NCBI GenBank assembly: GCA_943735955.1
Contig: OX030959.1
Location: 870,225-934,224 of the forward strand
From: Piscicola geometra
Lineage: Eukaryota; Annelida; Clitellata; Hirudinida; Piscicolidae
Reading direction: 5' to 3'
Length of the DNA: 64,000 bases
Part shown: piece after piece, positions 12,405-32,100 of the stretch
How the letters are laid out: the number at the start of each line of letters is the position of its first letter
Position numbering within the stretch: the first letter of the stretch is position 1
Position numbers and translations under genes: made by a program
The notes under the pieces: generated by a model
Databases searched by the model: none
Seen by the model: only the letters and a program-made list of their open reading frames with translations
What the model was told of the DNA's origin: nothing

Positions 12405-12838
12405 CACAACAACCGCAAACATGCAGAACTGCATCGGCCACAGCAACTGCAAACATGCAGAACTGCATCGGCCACAGCAACTGCAAACATGCAGAACTGC
12501 ATCGGCCACAACAACTGCAAACATGCAGAACTGCATCGGCCACAACAACTGCAAACATGCAGAACTGCATCGGCCACAACAACCGCAAACATGCAGAGCT
12601 GCATCGGCCACAACAACTGCAAACATGCAGAGCTGCATCGGCCACAACAACTGCAAACATGCAGAACTGCATCGGCCACAACAACTGCAAACATGCAGAA
12701 CTGCATCGGCCACAACAACTGCAAACATGCAGAACTGCATCGGCCACAACAACTGCAAACATGCAGAACTGCATCGGCCACAACAACTGCAAACATGCAG
12801 AACTGCATCGGCCACAACAACTGCAAACATGCAGAACT
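12405..12838. repeat. 34-bp minisatellite, about 13 copies
   Basis: The unit is AACTGCATCGGCCACAACAA plus CTGCAAACATGCAG (34 bp), repeated with only CAA/CAG and AAC/AGC-type variants. It is markedly GC-richer than its surroundings. As 34 is not a multiple of three, each strand is open in several frames, producing many spurious overlapping open frames. Confidence 0.95.
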
Positions 12839-12839
12839 C

Positions 12840-13860
12840 AAAGAACCGAAGCATTAAAAACGTATTGAAAAGAAGCCTGTGCTTTTAAATAAGTGAAGTA
12901 GGAAAACGCCTGCAAACTACTGCACGATTGGTGAAGGAAGAACTAGTGGAGATGATGACGATGATGGCAATTAATAATCTAGCATCGATATAAACAAATC
13001 ACAATGATGATGACTGTGATAATGATGTGGGAGATGATGATGATGATGTGGAAGATGATGATGATGTGGGTGATGATGATGATGATTTACGATTCAGTGA
13101 CGCAATATCTATTTGAGTATTACCATTGATTGAAAAATAAATACAAAATAAAACAATAATAAACTATTTATTAATAGAAAAGTGTATACAATTTGTATTT
13201 CTATTCAAAGTGCGGTGTTGGTTGTTGCAGTGGTGGCAGGGTGTTTCATGCCAATGCCGAAGGAGGAATACTTAATGGGGTGCGACTAAAGTACGCGCCA
13301 TTCACAATGTGAATTGTAATTACGGAGTAATAATCCAAATGAAAGTAATGAAACTAATTGCCATTATTTATTAATATCGTTGTTGTTATTATAATTATTA
13401 TTTAAATAATTTACGCCACGTTAATAATACTCGTCGTTGTATTGTATTGTATCGTTGTAATTTAATAAAATAAAATATTATATTTATTAAATAATACTCC
13501 AGATGAAAATATTAAAGATGAATGTTATTCATAATATTATTATTAATATATTCATTATTATTATTTTCCAATATTTAATATTTATTATTAATATAATTAA
13601 AGTTTGCATCAGAACCCAGAATTCCACTGGTTCCTTGCAACCATAACCACCACAAGGATTATACCTAGGTACGATTAAACACAAAATGAACGTAAAATAA
13701 GATTATTAAAAGGGAGAGGCTTTAAGTTAAAATTCGTTTGCCTTAAGTAGATTGCACTGAGGGGTAAAGTTGATTGAGTTGGCACAGGAGTGAATGGAAA
13801 GTTGATCGAAGAGAGCCATCCTGAGGAGCTCCCAGGCCACTCCAATTGCTGCGGTGAACG
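12840..13860. other. Intergenic, no gene recognised
   Basis: GATGAT-rich stretch near 12,950-13,085 followed by AT-rich DNA. Nothing coding is supported. Confidence 0.45.
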
Positions 13861-13867
13861 TCTCCAT

Positions 13868-14196
13868 GCCAACCCCCTCATTGCCAACCCCCTCCATGCC
13901 AACCCCCTCCATGCCAACCCCCTCATTGCCAACCCCCTCATTGCCAACCCCCTCCGTGCCAAACCCCTCCGTGCCAACCCCCTCCATGCCAACCCCCTCC
14001 ATGCCAACCCCCTCCATGCCAACCCCCTCCATGCCAACCCCCTCCTTGCCAACCCCCTCCATGCCAACCCCCTCCATGCCAACCCCCTCCATGCCAACAC
14101 CCTCCATGCCAACCCCCTCCTTGCCAACCCCCTCCATGCCAACCCCCTCCATGCCAACCCCCTCCTTGCCAACCCCCTCCATGCCAACCCCCTCCC
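13868..14196. repeat. 15-bp minisatellite (CCATGCCAACCCCCT)
   Basis: About 22 tandem copies of a 15-bp unit with TTG/ATG and one CGT variants, just downstream of the PAK stop codon and so in the presumed 3' untranslated or flanking region. Confidence 0.95.
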
Positions 14197-14390
14197 AATC
14201 TTCCTCCCCAACTAACCCCCTCTCAAACAACTGCTACTCACCAGCTAACCCCCTCTCAAACAACTGCTACTCACCAGCTAACCCCCTCTCAAACAACTGC
14301 TACTCACCAGCTAACCCCCTCTCAAACAACTGCTATTCACCAGCTAACCCCCTCTCAAACAACTGCTCCTCACCAACCACTGACCTCTCA
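14197..14390. repeat. 33-bp minisatellite, about five copies
   Basis: The unit TAACCCCCTCTCAAACAACT plus GCTACTCACCAGC is repeated about five times directly between the 15-bp array and the PAK stop codon at 14401. Confidence 0.9.
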
Positions 14391-14400
14391 CAAACCATTG

Positions 14401-23642
<9,242 letters not shown>

Positions 23643-24048
23643 TGTGGAATCCGAGAAGAAAGATCAAATTGAGAGAGAAAAGGTATTTAAAAACTCAGTT
23701 GCTTGTACTTTAAAATCAAACCAGAAGCATGGATTTTAGCCGTAAAAATGTATTTCTTTTTCATATTTCTGCCAAAGATATGATAATGTACTAAGCATCA
23801 ATCGGCGGTTGCCATTCCGAACAGAGAAGCATAGCAATAAAAATAGAAGTGTCTAAAAGTGAATTGGATGTCTAAGCCGTCGACTTTCTTAATACTTATG
23901 GTTCAAATAAGAATAAAATCAACTTCATTATAAAATCCACACTTTTTTAAAACGTTTATTTTTCAACTTCTATTTTGAAACAAGTATAATTGTCAACCAT
24001 CGCATAAAACAGACTATTTAGTTTATTGAGTAGGCACTGCCCTATGAA
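23643..24048. other. Upstream flank of the PAK coding region
   Basis: AT-rich sequence 5' of the PAK start codon. Any untranslated first exon or promoter would be here, but no specific signal is convincing. Confidence 0.4.
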
Positions 24049-24393
24049 CAGGGGTGGCGATCTGTGTAAATCTTGGGGGGTCCTACCCAGCATGGACGAT
24101 CAAAAGGGATCCTGGGGTTCAGGTTCTTCCTCCTCTCACTTAAAAAAAAACATTTTAAAATTCTGTTTTGATACGAATACTTGAGTAAGCAAAGAATATT
24201 TTTTTTAGACAGCTATCACTATAAATACACATACTCACAATGTATTACTAAATAAACTTTCTGTTTTATGCCACGGTTGTCGATTGTGCTCGTATCAAAA
24301 TAAGAGTTTGAAAATGTTTTAATTGAAAAAAGTGGGAGGGGGTCCACATTAAAAACGGACCCCCTCACTACCAAAAAGAGATCGCCGCCCATG
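24049..24393. mobile_element. CAGGGGTGGCGATCT-ended MITE, copy 1
   Basis: A 345-bp element starting CAGGGGTGGCGATCT and ending AGATCGCCGCCCATG, an imperfect inverted repeat. GGGGTCC stretches lie just inside both ends. Related copies occur at 28545-28612 and 40812-41275. The CAGGG start is typical of hAT-derived MITEs, but the flanking 8 bp do not match. Confidence 0.7.
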
Positions 24394-24663
24394 GTACATT
24401 GTATCGTTAATATTCATTTTAAAAACTCTACTTTTCGCTATGTACCGTGAACATTCACTAAAATGTTTCACAATTTTTTGTGAAATGTCACTGACGTATT
24501 TTATACCTTATTCACTGTTTTCCTTAAATTTTCAGTACGATTTGTCACCATAATTGCAAACCTTAACTCTAAAATGAACTCTAACCATAACTCTAAACTT
24601 AACTAACGCTCAATTTACTTATAACCCTAATACTTAATTTATCTAAAAGTGTAAACTTTTAAA

Positions 24664-24853
24664 AATAGTGTGAAAAAGCTGTTCGGGTTTTGAACTCGTA
24701 TGGCCAGATGACCAGTCAGAAGTTCTAGCCACTATACTTCAAGAATTACACTGGTTAACAGCCATTTTGGTGTCTGAATATTTTTAGCTGATTTTATATG
24801 AATTTGATCCTCTGAATTCAAAAATGGCAGTAGTTTTTTCCTAACAGCTCTAG
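24664..24853. mobile_element. Short AGCTGTT-ended element with tRNA-like segment
   Basis: The segment runs from AGCTGTTCGGG to CTAACAGCTCTA, matching the termini of the element at 32456-32869. Minus strand near 24690-24735 reads TATAGTGGCTAGAACTTCTG then ACGAGTTCAAAACCC, resembling tRNA A and B boxes. Boundaries and nature are approximate. Confidence 0.4.
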
Positions 24854-25289
24854 TTTTTTAGATATAATGTTTTAATTATATAATACATTATGTATATGGT
24901 TTTAATCATTTGTATTCCCCCCAATTTTTCAATCAAATTGAAGAAACAAAATCGGATAATTTAAAGCATTATTTTTTATTATAAAATATTTGAAACTTGT
25001 TCATGATTTTAAAAATGAAATATTGATCATTTTAAACTTCGTTTTGAGCAGCAGCAGCCATCTTGGCCGCCGCTTTTAACCGTTTATGATTTTGTTGAAT
25101 AGTTTGTTTTCGGATCCAATAATTTTGTTTTTTAAACTTCAAACAATAATAAAAATATACTTTATATTGTTTATTGTTTTTTGGTTTTTTAAATGTGTCG
25201 CTTGCCAAAGTTGGCTGTCAGAATTCAAATCTCCAACCGTTACTCTAAGGTTTTCTTTAAATTTCGTTTCTACAACCTAATTATTTTAT

Positions 25290-28200
25290 ATGTACACTAG
25301 GGATTTTTTATTAAGTTTGTCTTCAACATCAGTGAAACCGACTTGGTCTACCAAACGTAGGATTTTCTACCATAATTTAACTAATGATAATTTTAGAAAA
25401 TCTCATAATGTTAATATTTTGCATAATAATATTGAAAATAAATTTCACAATAACTCTCGACTTAATCATAAATCTAAAAATATAAAAAAACCTAAAAATA
25501 ATAGATTTAAAAATGATACCAATATAATTCCAAATAAAAATAATAATTTATCTCTAGGTTTAATTAATATTAGGTCTATTAATAATAAATCCTCAATTAT
25601 ATATAACTTGATAAATCATTCTAAATATGATATTTTAGGCCTAACAGAAACTTGGCATGAGTCCTCTGACTCTCCAAGCCTTCTTTCAGCCATTCCTCCA
25701 GGTTATACTTTTTTAGATGCATGCAGACCTCCACTATTTCCACTCTCTCATAAGCATTCCTCTTATGGTGGTCTCTGCTTGGTATATAAAAATTCACTTT
25801 CTGCTTCCTTCGATACTTCTTTTAAAAGTAACTCCTTTGAAACCCTAATATGTAGCTTCAAATTTCTCAAATTCATTATTATTCTCATATATCGTCCTCC
25901 TAGTGGCTCAATCTCTAAATTTATTGATGAGTTCTCTAACCTAACTGAATATGTCTTTTCCCTATCTACTCCTTTCTTCATCCTAGGTGACTTTCATCTT
26001 CATTATAATAAACCCACTGATACCTATGTTTCCAAATTCATCCAGATACTCAATTCTTTCAACTTAACACAACATATATCTACTCAACCCCATTCATCTG
26101 GAAATACTATTGATTTTTTAATAACTTCTTCACTTTCTAAAATATCTGATATATCTACCACCAAATTTCACTCTTCTGATCACTATCTAATTAACTTCAA
26201 ATATAATCTGAATAATAACCTTAATAATAATACTACTATCAAAACGTATAGCAGAAACTGGAAAAAATTTAATAAGGACAAATTTACTCTACTTTTTAAA
26301 TATTTTAGTTTTAATGGTTTCACTGATGTTGATGAGTTTCTTACATATTTTAATGATTCTATTTCTTCAATTCTTGATATCATTTTACCTTTAAAATTGC
26401 GCTCATGTCGTCTGCTGTCGAAACGGTCTCCGTGGTTCGACAGTGAATGTGCGACTCTGAAACGAGTTGCACGTAGACATGAGCGTAAGTTTAGGACTCA
26501 TAGTTCTTCCTTTAATTATAACCTTTACTTGTCTTCTCTTAACCAATACAAATCTATATTATTCTCTAAGCACTGTAATTATTTTAGAATTTCTATAGTC
26601 AACGCTTCTTCTTCAAAGAATCGTTGGCAGTCACTTTCTAAATTATTAAATAAAAACCTTCCACCTCCTTCATCTTTCTCTTCTCAAGATTATCATAATT
26701 ACATAGCAAGTAAAGTAGAAACAATAAGGTCTAATTTTAACACTAATACCTCTATTCCTAGCCCTAATAATTATATTAACAATAGTGAATTCAGTTTTGT
26801 CAGTTTTTCTTCAATTTCTCTACCTGACCTGTCTTTAATTATTAATTCCATGTCTACATCTACCTGTTCTCTTGACATAATTCCAACTTATTTGATCAAA
26901 GAATTGTCTGATATTTTTTACCCTATAATTCTTTTCATTGTTAATCTGTCTCTCTCTACATCTAAATTTCCGACTTTATATAAAGCTGCTGTTATCATAC
27001 CTACTTTAAAAAATAATTCATTAGACCCTACTCAAATTTCTAACTATAGACCTATTTCCAATCTAACATTCATATCTAAAATAATAGAAAAGGTAGTCTA
27101 TCAACAAATCTATTCATATATAAATGTTAACTCCCTTATACCTTATTCACAATCTGGTTTTCGTTTAGGTCATAACTGTGAATCATCCCTCTTAAAACTC
27201 TATAATGATCTTATTTACGCCTTTGATAACAAAAAATTTTCTGTACTTGTTTGTTTAGATTATTCGGCCGCTTTTGACACTGTAGACCACTCTTTATTAC
27301 TACTATTACTAAAAAATAAGTTCAATATTAAGGATTCTTCGTTTTTATGGATTAAGTCATATTTATCTAATAGATCTGTTTATGTTTCTTTAAATCACTG
27401 TACCTCTACCCCATCTACTTACTCATATGGTGTTCCTCAAGGTTCTATTCTTGGTCCTTTGTTCTTTATTCTATACGTCTCTGAATTATCTTCTATCATT
27501 TCCTCTCATTCTCTCAACTCCCTATCCTATGCTGACGATTCGCAGTTATATGTCAGCTTCGATACATCATCATATAATACTGTTATGTCGTCTATATCTT
27601 CATGTCTATTATCTATTGAAAACTGGTCTAGCTCAATGTCTTTAAAATTAAATCCACTAAAGTTTGAACTTATATTTTTTGATAAAAATGGTAAACTAAT
27701 TAATGGCCCATGTAATTTCGCCACTCATACTATTGTTCCATCTAATCATATTCGTAGCTTAGGATTTATTTTCGATTCAAAATTAACCTTATCAAACCAA
27801 ATTCTATCAGTCACTAAATCTTGCTATTTTCATCTCAGACGTATCAGACAATTATTACCTTACTTAGATGACCCTTCTTTAAAGATGTTAGTCTCTGCAC
27901 TTGTTTTATCTCGAATTGACTATTGTAACTCACTCTACTATAATTTACCTGAAACTACTTTAAAACCATTAAATAAAGTATTTAATTATGCTGCTAGAGT
28001 CGTTAGCCGTACTCCTATTTATCACCACATTACACCCTCTCTCATCTTATTACATTGGCTCCCCATCAAATTTAGGATTATATTTAAAATCTGTGTTTTT
28101 ATGTTTAAATTAAAAAACTCCCCAGTATCCCCAATATACCTCAAATCATTAATAACTCACCCTCATAGAAGTCATTTAAGATCATCCACTCAAAATCATT

Positions 28201-28370
28201 ATTTCATCCCTTCCATTAATAACTCTTTTGCTAAACGTTCTTTCCATTATGCAGGTCCATATATTTGGAACTCATTACCTCCTTATTTAACTACGTCTAA
28301 ATCATTATTTACTTTTCGTAAGGATCTGAAGACATATCTGTTCGACAAATTTATTTACGAGCGCTCTTGA
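25290..28370 (+). CDS. LINE ORF2: endonuclease/reverse transcriptase (L2/CR1-like)
   Basis: A single uninterrupted 1,026-codon frame. Residues ~88-305 are an apurinic-type endonuclease: INIRS (Asn93), TETW (Glu120), YRPPSG, GDFH in place of the usual GDFN, and SSDHY. Residues ~585-800 are the reverse transcriptase: YRPISN, LDYSAAFDTVDH, GVPQGSILGPL and the catalytic YADD at 747-750. The C-terminal part has the HWLPIKFRIIFKI block usual in L2/CR1-group elements. It makes target-primed reverse transcription machinery for its own RNA. No frameshift or stop is present, so the copy is recent and possibly active. The N-terminal 85 residues are Asn/Lys-rich and unassigned. Clade placement is from memory of motifs and would need a tree. 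Confidence 0.95.
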   Translation: MYTRDFLLSLSSTSVKPTWSTKRRIFYHNLTNDNFRKSHNVNILHNNIENKFHNNSRLNHKSKNIKKPKNNRFKNDTNIIPNKNNNLSLGLINIRSINNKSSIIYNLINHSKYDILGLTETWHESSDSPSLLSAIPPGYTFLDACRPPLFPLSHKHSSYGGLCLVYKNSLSASFDTSFKSNSFETLICSFKFLKFIIILIYRPPSGSISKFIDEFSNLTEYVFSLSTPFFILGDFHLHYNKPTDTYVSKFIQILNSFNLTQHISTQPHSSGNTIDFLITSSLSKISDISTTKFHSSDHYLINFKYNLNNNLNNNTTIKTYSRNWKKFNKDKFTLLFKYFSFNGFTDVDEFLTYFNDSISSILDIILPLKLRSCRLLSKRSPWFDSECATLKRVARRHERKFRTHSSSFNYNLYLSSLNQYKSILFSKHCNYFRISIVNASSSKNRWQSLSKLLNKNLPPPSSFSSQDYHNYIASKVETIRSNFNTNTSIPSPNNYINNSEFSFVSFSSISLPDLSLIINSMSTSTCSLDIIPTYLIKELSDIFYPIILFIVNLSLSTSKFPTLYKAAVIIPTLKNNSLDPTQISNYRPISNLTFISKIIEKVVYQQIYSYINVNSLIPYSQSGFRLGHNCESSLLKLYNDLIYAFDNKKFSVLVCLDYSAAFDTVDHSLLLLLLKNKFNIKDSSFLWIKSYLSNRSVYVSLNHCTSTPSTYSYGVPQGSILGPLFFILYVSELSSIISSHSLNSLSYADDSQLYVSFDTSSYNTVMSSISSCLLSIENWSSSMSLKLNPLKFELIFFDKNGKLINGPCNFATHTIVPSNHIRSLGFIFDSKLTLSNQILSVTKSCYFHLRRIRQLLPYLDDPSLKMLVSALVLSRIDYCNSLYYNLPETTLKPLNKVFNYAARVVSRTPIYHHITPSLILLHWLPIKFRIIFKICVFMFKLKNSPVSPIYLKSLITHPHRSHLRSSTQNHYFIPSINNSFAKRSFHYAGPYIWNSLPPYLTTSKSLFTFRKDLKTYLFDKFIYERS

Positions 28371-28388
28371 ATTTGAAGAAAGAGCGCT
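28360..28388 (+). promoter_or_regulatory. LINE 3'-end RNA hairpin
   Basis: Arms AGCGCTCTT (28360-28368) and AAGAGCGCT (28380-28388) pair perfectly as a 9-bp stem with an 11-nt loop. The stop codon TGA (28368-28370) straddles stem and loop. The same stem is kept in the copy at 10511-10585, and a degenerate form at 31421-31502, as expected for a reverse-transcriptase recognition structure. Confidence 0.65.
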
Positions 28389-28544
28389 ATAGAAATCTAT
28401 TTGATTGATTGATTGATTGAGCTCTCAGTATAAAGACGCCAATAGTCTGGAACATTTATTGGAAGACCCAGTTTTTCCAAGAGTTCACTTATTTCGTCAC
28501 ATAACACAAATGTTTCCTTTTGATTGCAACAGGTCCGCACCATA

Positions 28545-28612
28545 GGACTCCCCCCCAGGATCGTCCATGCTGGGTAGGATCCCCCAAGATTTGAAGCAGA
28601 TCGCCGCCCCTG
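28545..28612. mobile_element. CAGGGGTGG MITE fragment, copy 2 (inverted)
   Basis: Reverse complement begins CAGGGGCGGCGATCTGCTTC and continues through GATCCTACCCAGCATGGACG, matching the left end of the copy at 24049. Only the terminal ~68 bp remains. Confidence 0.7.
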
Positions 28613-29112
28613 AATCTAGAAGCTAGTAATTCAGAAGATTTTTTTTACAAGTTGAGGTTTCTTAGATCAATTAATTCACTTTTGCGGAAACATTGAAGAA
28701 TTAATGACACTCTTCCATATCACCCTCCCCTTCATTCATGGGCGTACCCCCCTTTTATAACTTGAAAATGTCTACTAATTAGCAAAATTGTAACAACTTT
28801 TGTTGTTTGAGTAAATACTTACAAATGGCATAATAAAAATGAGTAACCTATCAATGGTTGGAAATATACTTTCCGTGGCTGGTGTACTAAAGTAATTTGA
28901 AAGGTGTATTTTGCAAATATTGCTTATTATTTCAACCATCAACTAGATTGATAAATCCATATAAACGTCATAAGGGTTGTGTATTCAATTACATTTGAAA
29001 ATGTAAACAATATTGCATTAAAATAGTTTAAAATAATATTAATTCAAATTTATCAAAAAATGCATTTTATGGCATTTTTAATATTCTTTTCTTGCCACTT
29101 GTTCGTCTCAAG
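28613..29112. other. Intergenic/intronic AT-rich DNA
   Basis: No feature recognised between the MITE fragment and the candidate exon at 29113. Confidence 0.4.
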
Positions 29113-32100
29113 GGCGCAGCTCAGAGTGATGCCTAGGCTCCAGATCTCCACGGTGAGTGAATTCACTGTTTTCACTGAATGAAATCACCCTGCTGCCATA
29201 ACCGCACATTTAAAAATCGACTATGCAACAAAAGTATGCATAGAACTCGCCCAATTCAGAACACGTCCAATTGGAAACTCGTTCATTCAGAACTTATTCC
29301 ATTTAGGACTCGCCTGATGTAAACTCGAATATCAAAATTATATTATAAAAGTGAAGTTAAAAAAACAAATAGAGTTTTTTGTAATCTGAAAACTGTATGG
29401 CATTATTATAAACTAGAGACCGACCGAAATTCGGTTTCGGTTTTGGCGCCGAAATTGCCAATTTTCTTAGTTTCGGCAATTTTTCGGTTTCGGCCGAATC
29501 TAATTTTTCAATTTCGGCAATTTTTCGGTTTCGGCCGAAAATAATTTTGTAATTTCGGCTCAATTTCGGTTTCGGCCGAAATGGATCTCATATTTACCGA
29601 AAAACCGAAATTTTTATTTATTTATGTAGTTTATGTGATATATCTGTATTCTCAATCGAACTATTAAGTTCGGATTCGATTCTCTATTAGATATCTATTA
29701 GTTATCGTGGTTGATTGATTTATGGGTGTCATCAGACTAATTATTCGAATAACATATACAAGCATCTGGAACAACAATCATTTATTTGAAATTTAATTAA
29801 TTGGCATACGTTCAATGATGATATTTAACAAAACTTTTTTTATGCAAATTCTATTTCTTAAAACATTTGTTTGAAAACATGTTATTGTCAAAAGTAAGTA
29901 TCTGTATATCCTCAATCGAACTTGAATTATTAAGTTTGGGTTCGATTCTCATCTCTATTAGATATCTATTAGATGTGATGGGAAAGTTAAATGCATCTTT
30001 GGCAATGATCCAGAGGGTCGATTTATTAGAGGTAAACACACACACACACACACACAAACAAACACACACACACACACACATTATTCGAATAAGATATACA
30101 AGCATGTGGAATTCTAGATATCCATGCTTTGAAAAACACTATATATAAGTCCAAAGAACGAGAAGATTTGGCTTCGATTAATTAATTGAAAAATTAATTG
30201 TGAGAATGTCGTTGAATCCTATTTGGAAGTTTTTACAAAATGTCAGTCTGACCAAAGCAAAGCTTGTCAACAACAATATATTTTATTTTTTGGCTTAAAA
30301 TATACGCTTGTTTGGATTTACTTATTAAACTGGCATTGTCATCGTTAAATACTATTTTTTTATTTTTCATAAAAGTTGGAAAAAATTTCGGTTTCGGCCG
30401 AAAATCTGATTACAATTTCGGTTTAATTTCGGTTTCGGCCGAAAATTGATATTCAATTTCGGCTCAATTTCGGTTTCGGCCGAAAATGGGATTTTAATTT
30501 CGGCCTAATTTCGGTTTCGGCCGAAATAAAAATATCTGTTTCGGTCGGTCTCTATTATAAACTTTTTCACGAGTGTTCGATGAACCTATTTATAAATAGG
30601 ACGAGTTCCAGAGAAACTGCAACAACCGCAACAGCAATGCAACCATTACCCCATTGAATATAAAATAACACAAAACGGACTGAAGCCACGAATAACAGCC
30701 ACCAAAACCACAACTACCACGTTCATCAAAAGCACTACAACTACAACTAAAATAGCTTAAACAAATACGACATTTGCAACTACTTACATAACAACAAGCA
30801 AATCCACAAACACTGCGACCACAACCACTGCGACCACAACCACCACAGCTTGACGATCCTGCCACTTTTGAGTGTGGTGGTAATTCTGTGGTTGAAGTGC
30901 AGTGGACTTTCGGAATTAATGATAGCCTTGAAACAACAACACAAGGTAAGAATCATGTTCCTCAATCATCCTCAATCATCCTCATCATTATCATCATCAT
31001 CATCATCGTCGTCGTCATCATCATCATCATCATCATGCTGAGATGCTGATAGAAACAATAATGAGAATTGGGATGAAGTTGATGAGGAGAGGACTATAAT
31101 AAGGAATATGGTGGTGACAATAATCATTTTTTAAACTTTTATTAATTGTAGGAGAAACTGTGAAACAGCGTTACAAACACTTTTTTGAAGTAGAAAAGGT
31201 AAAAATATTCTGTAAAAAAAATAACTAAATAGGAAAACATCGAAACTAAAAAGCAAATAGAAAATGTTTTGTATAACTATTGGAAATAAATACTTACCGT
31301 AAGACACCATGTGTAAGGCGCATCTATTGCTCAACGTTCTTTTTCTTACTGCGGTCTTTTTCGGAATTCTTTACCCTCATCTCTAACTTCAACTAAGTCA
31401 CTCATAGCTTTCCGTCGTGGCATGAAGACGTACTTGTTCAAATAGTGATGGCTGAGCGCTTTTGTGCGCTTCTTAAGGGCGCTATACAAATCATTCTTAT
31501 ATCAATAATAATAAGTCTATATTAATAATAATAAGTCTATATTAATAATAATAAGTCTATATCAATAATAATAAGTCTATATTAACAATAAGTCTATATT
31601 AATAATAATAAGTCTATATTAATAATAAGTCTATATTAATAATAATAAGTCTATATTAATAATAATAAGTCTATATTAACAATAAGTCTATATTAATAAT
31701 AATAAGTCTATATTAACAATAAGTCTATCTTAATAATAATAAGTCTATATTAATAATAATAATTCTTATATCAATAATAATAAGTCTTTTATCAATAATA
31801 ATAAGTCTTATATTAATAATTTTATTTTTTAAATATTTAAAAAAATTATAATTATAATGATTCATTATTCTAAAAATGGATGTCGTAATATCTTTTTCAA
31901 AAAAGTAATGCGTAAAAAACGTTCTAAAAGCTGGCAGAATGTCATTGGTAGTAGTCTCAAATTTCGATATACGGCAAAATTCAATGAAAAATACAAAAAG
32001 TCCAAATGAGCGGTAAAGTGCGCGCTCTACACATGGAATTTTACGGTTTGTTATTATATTATCGTTACTATTAGTGTTTTGTTATTATTATTATTAATAT

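Larger units (their letters stand above)
25290..28420 (+). mobile_element. Full-coding non-LTR retrotransposon (LINE, L2/CR1-like)
   Basis: The element consists of the ORF2 above plus only ~50 nt of 3' sequence ending in GATTGATTGATTGATTGA, a microsatellite tail as in L2-type LINEs rather than poly(A). The 5' limit is unresolved; an untranslated leader probably extends upstream of 25290, perhaps to about 25,030. No upstream ORF1 with known domains was recognised, and no target-site duplication is obvious. Confidence 0.85.

Noticed and set aside
12405..12838. Possible CRISPR-like regularly spaced array
   Set aside because: Units are directly adjacent with no unique spacers, and the genome is eukaryotic; the same reasoning excludes the arrays at 5022, 15903, 38430, 42158 and 52964.
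12211..12888. Seven overlapping frames rich in Cys or His
   Set aside because: All come from the 34-bp minisatellite read in different phases.
24541..24660. CTAACCC-like runs suggesting an interstitial telomere
   Set aside because: The AACTCTAAA and ACCCTAAT units are irregular and do not form a repeat array.
25086..25280. Small frame just upstream of LINE ORF2 as a candidate ORF1
   Set aside because: 64 hydrophobic residues, no RNA-binding or zinc-knuckle motif, AT-driven.
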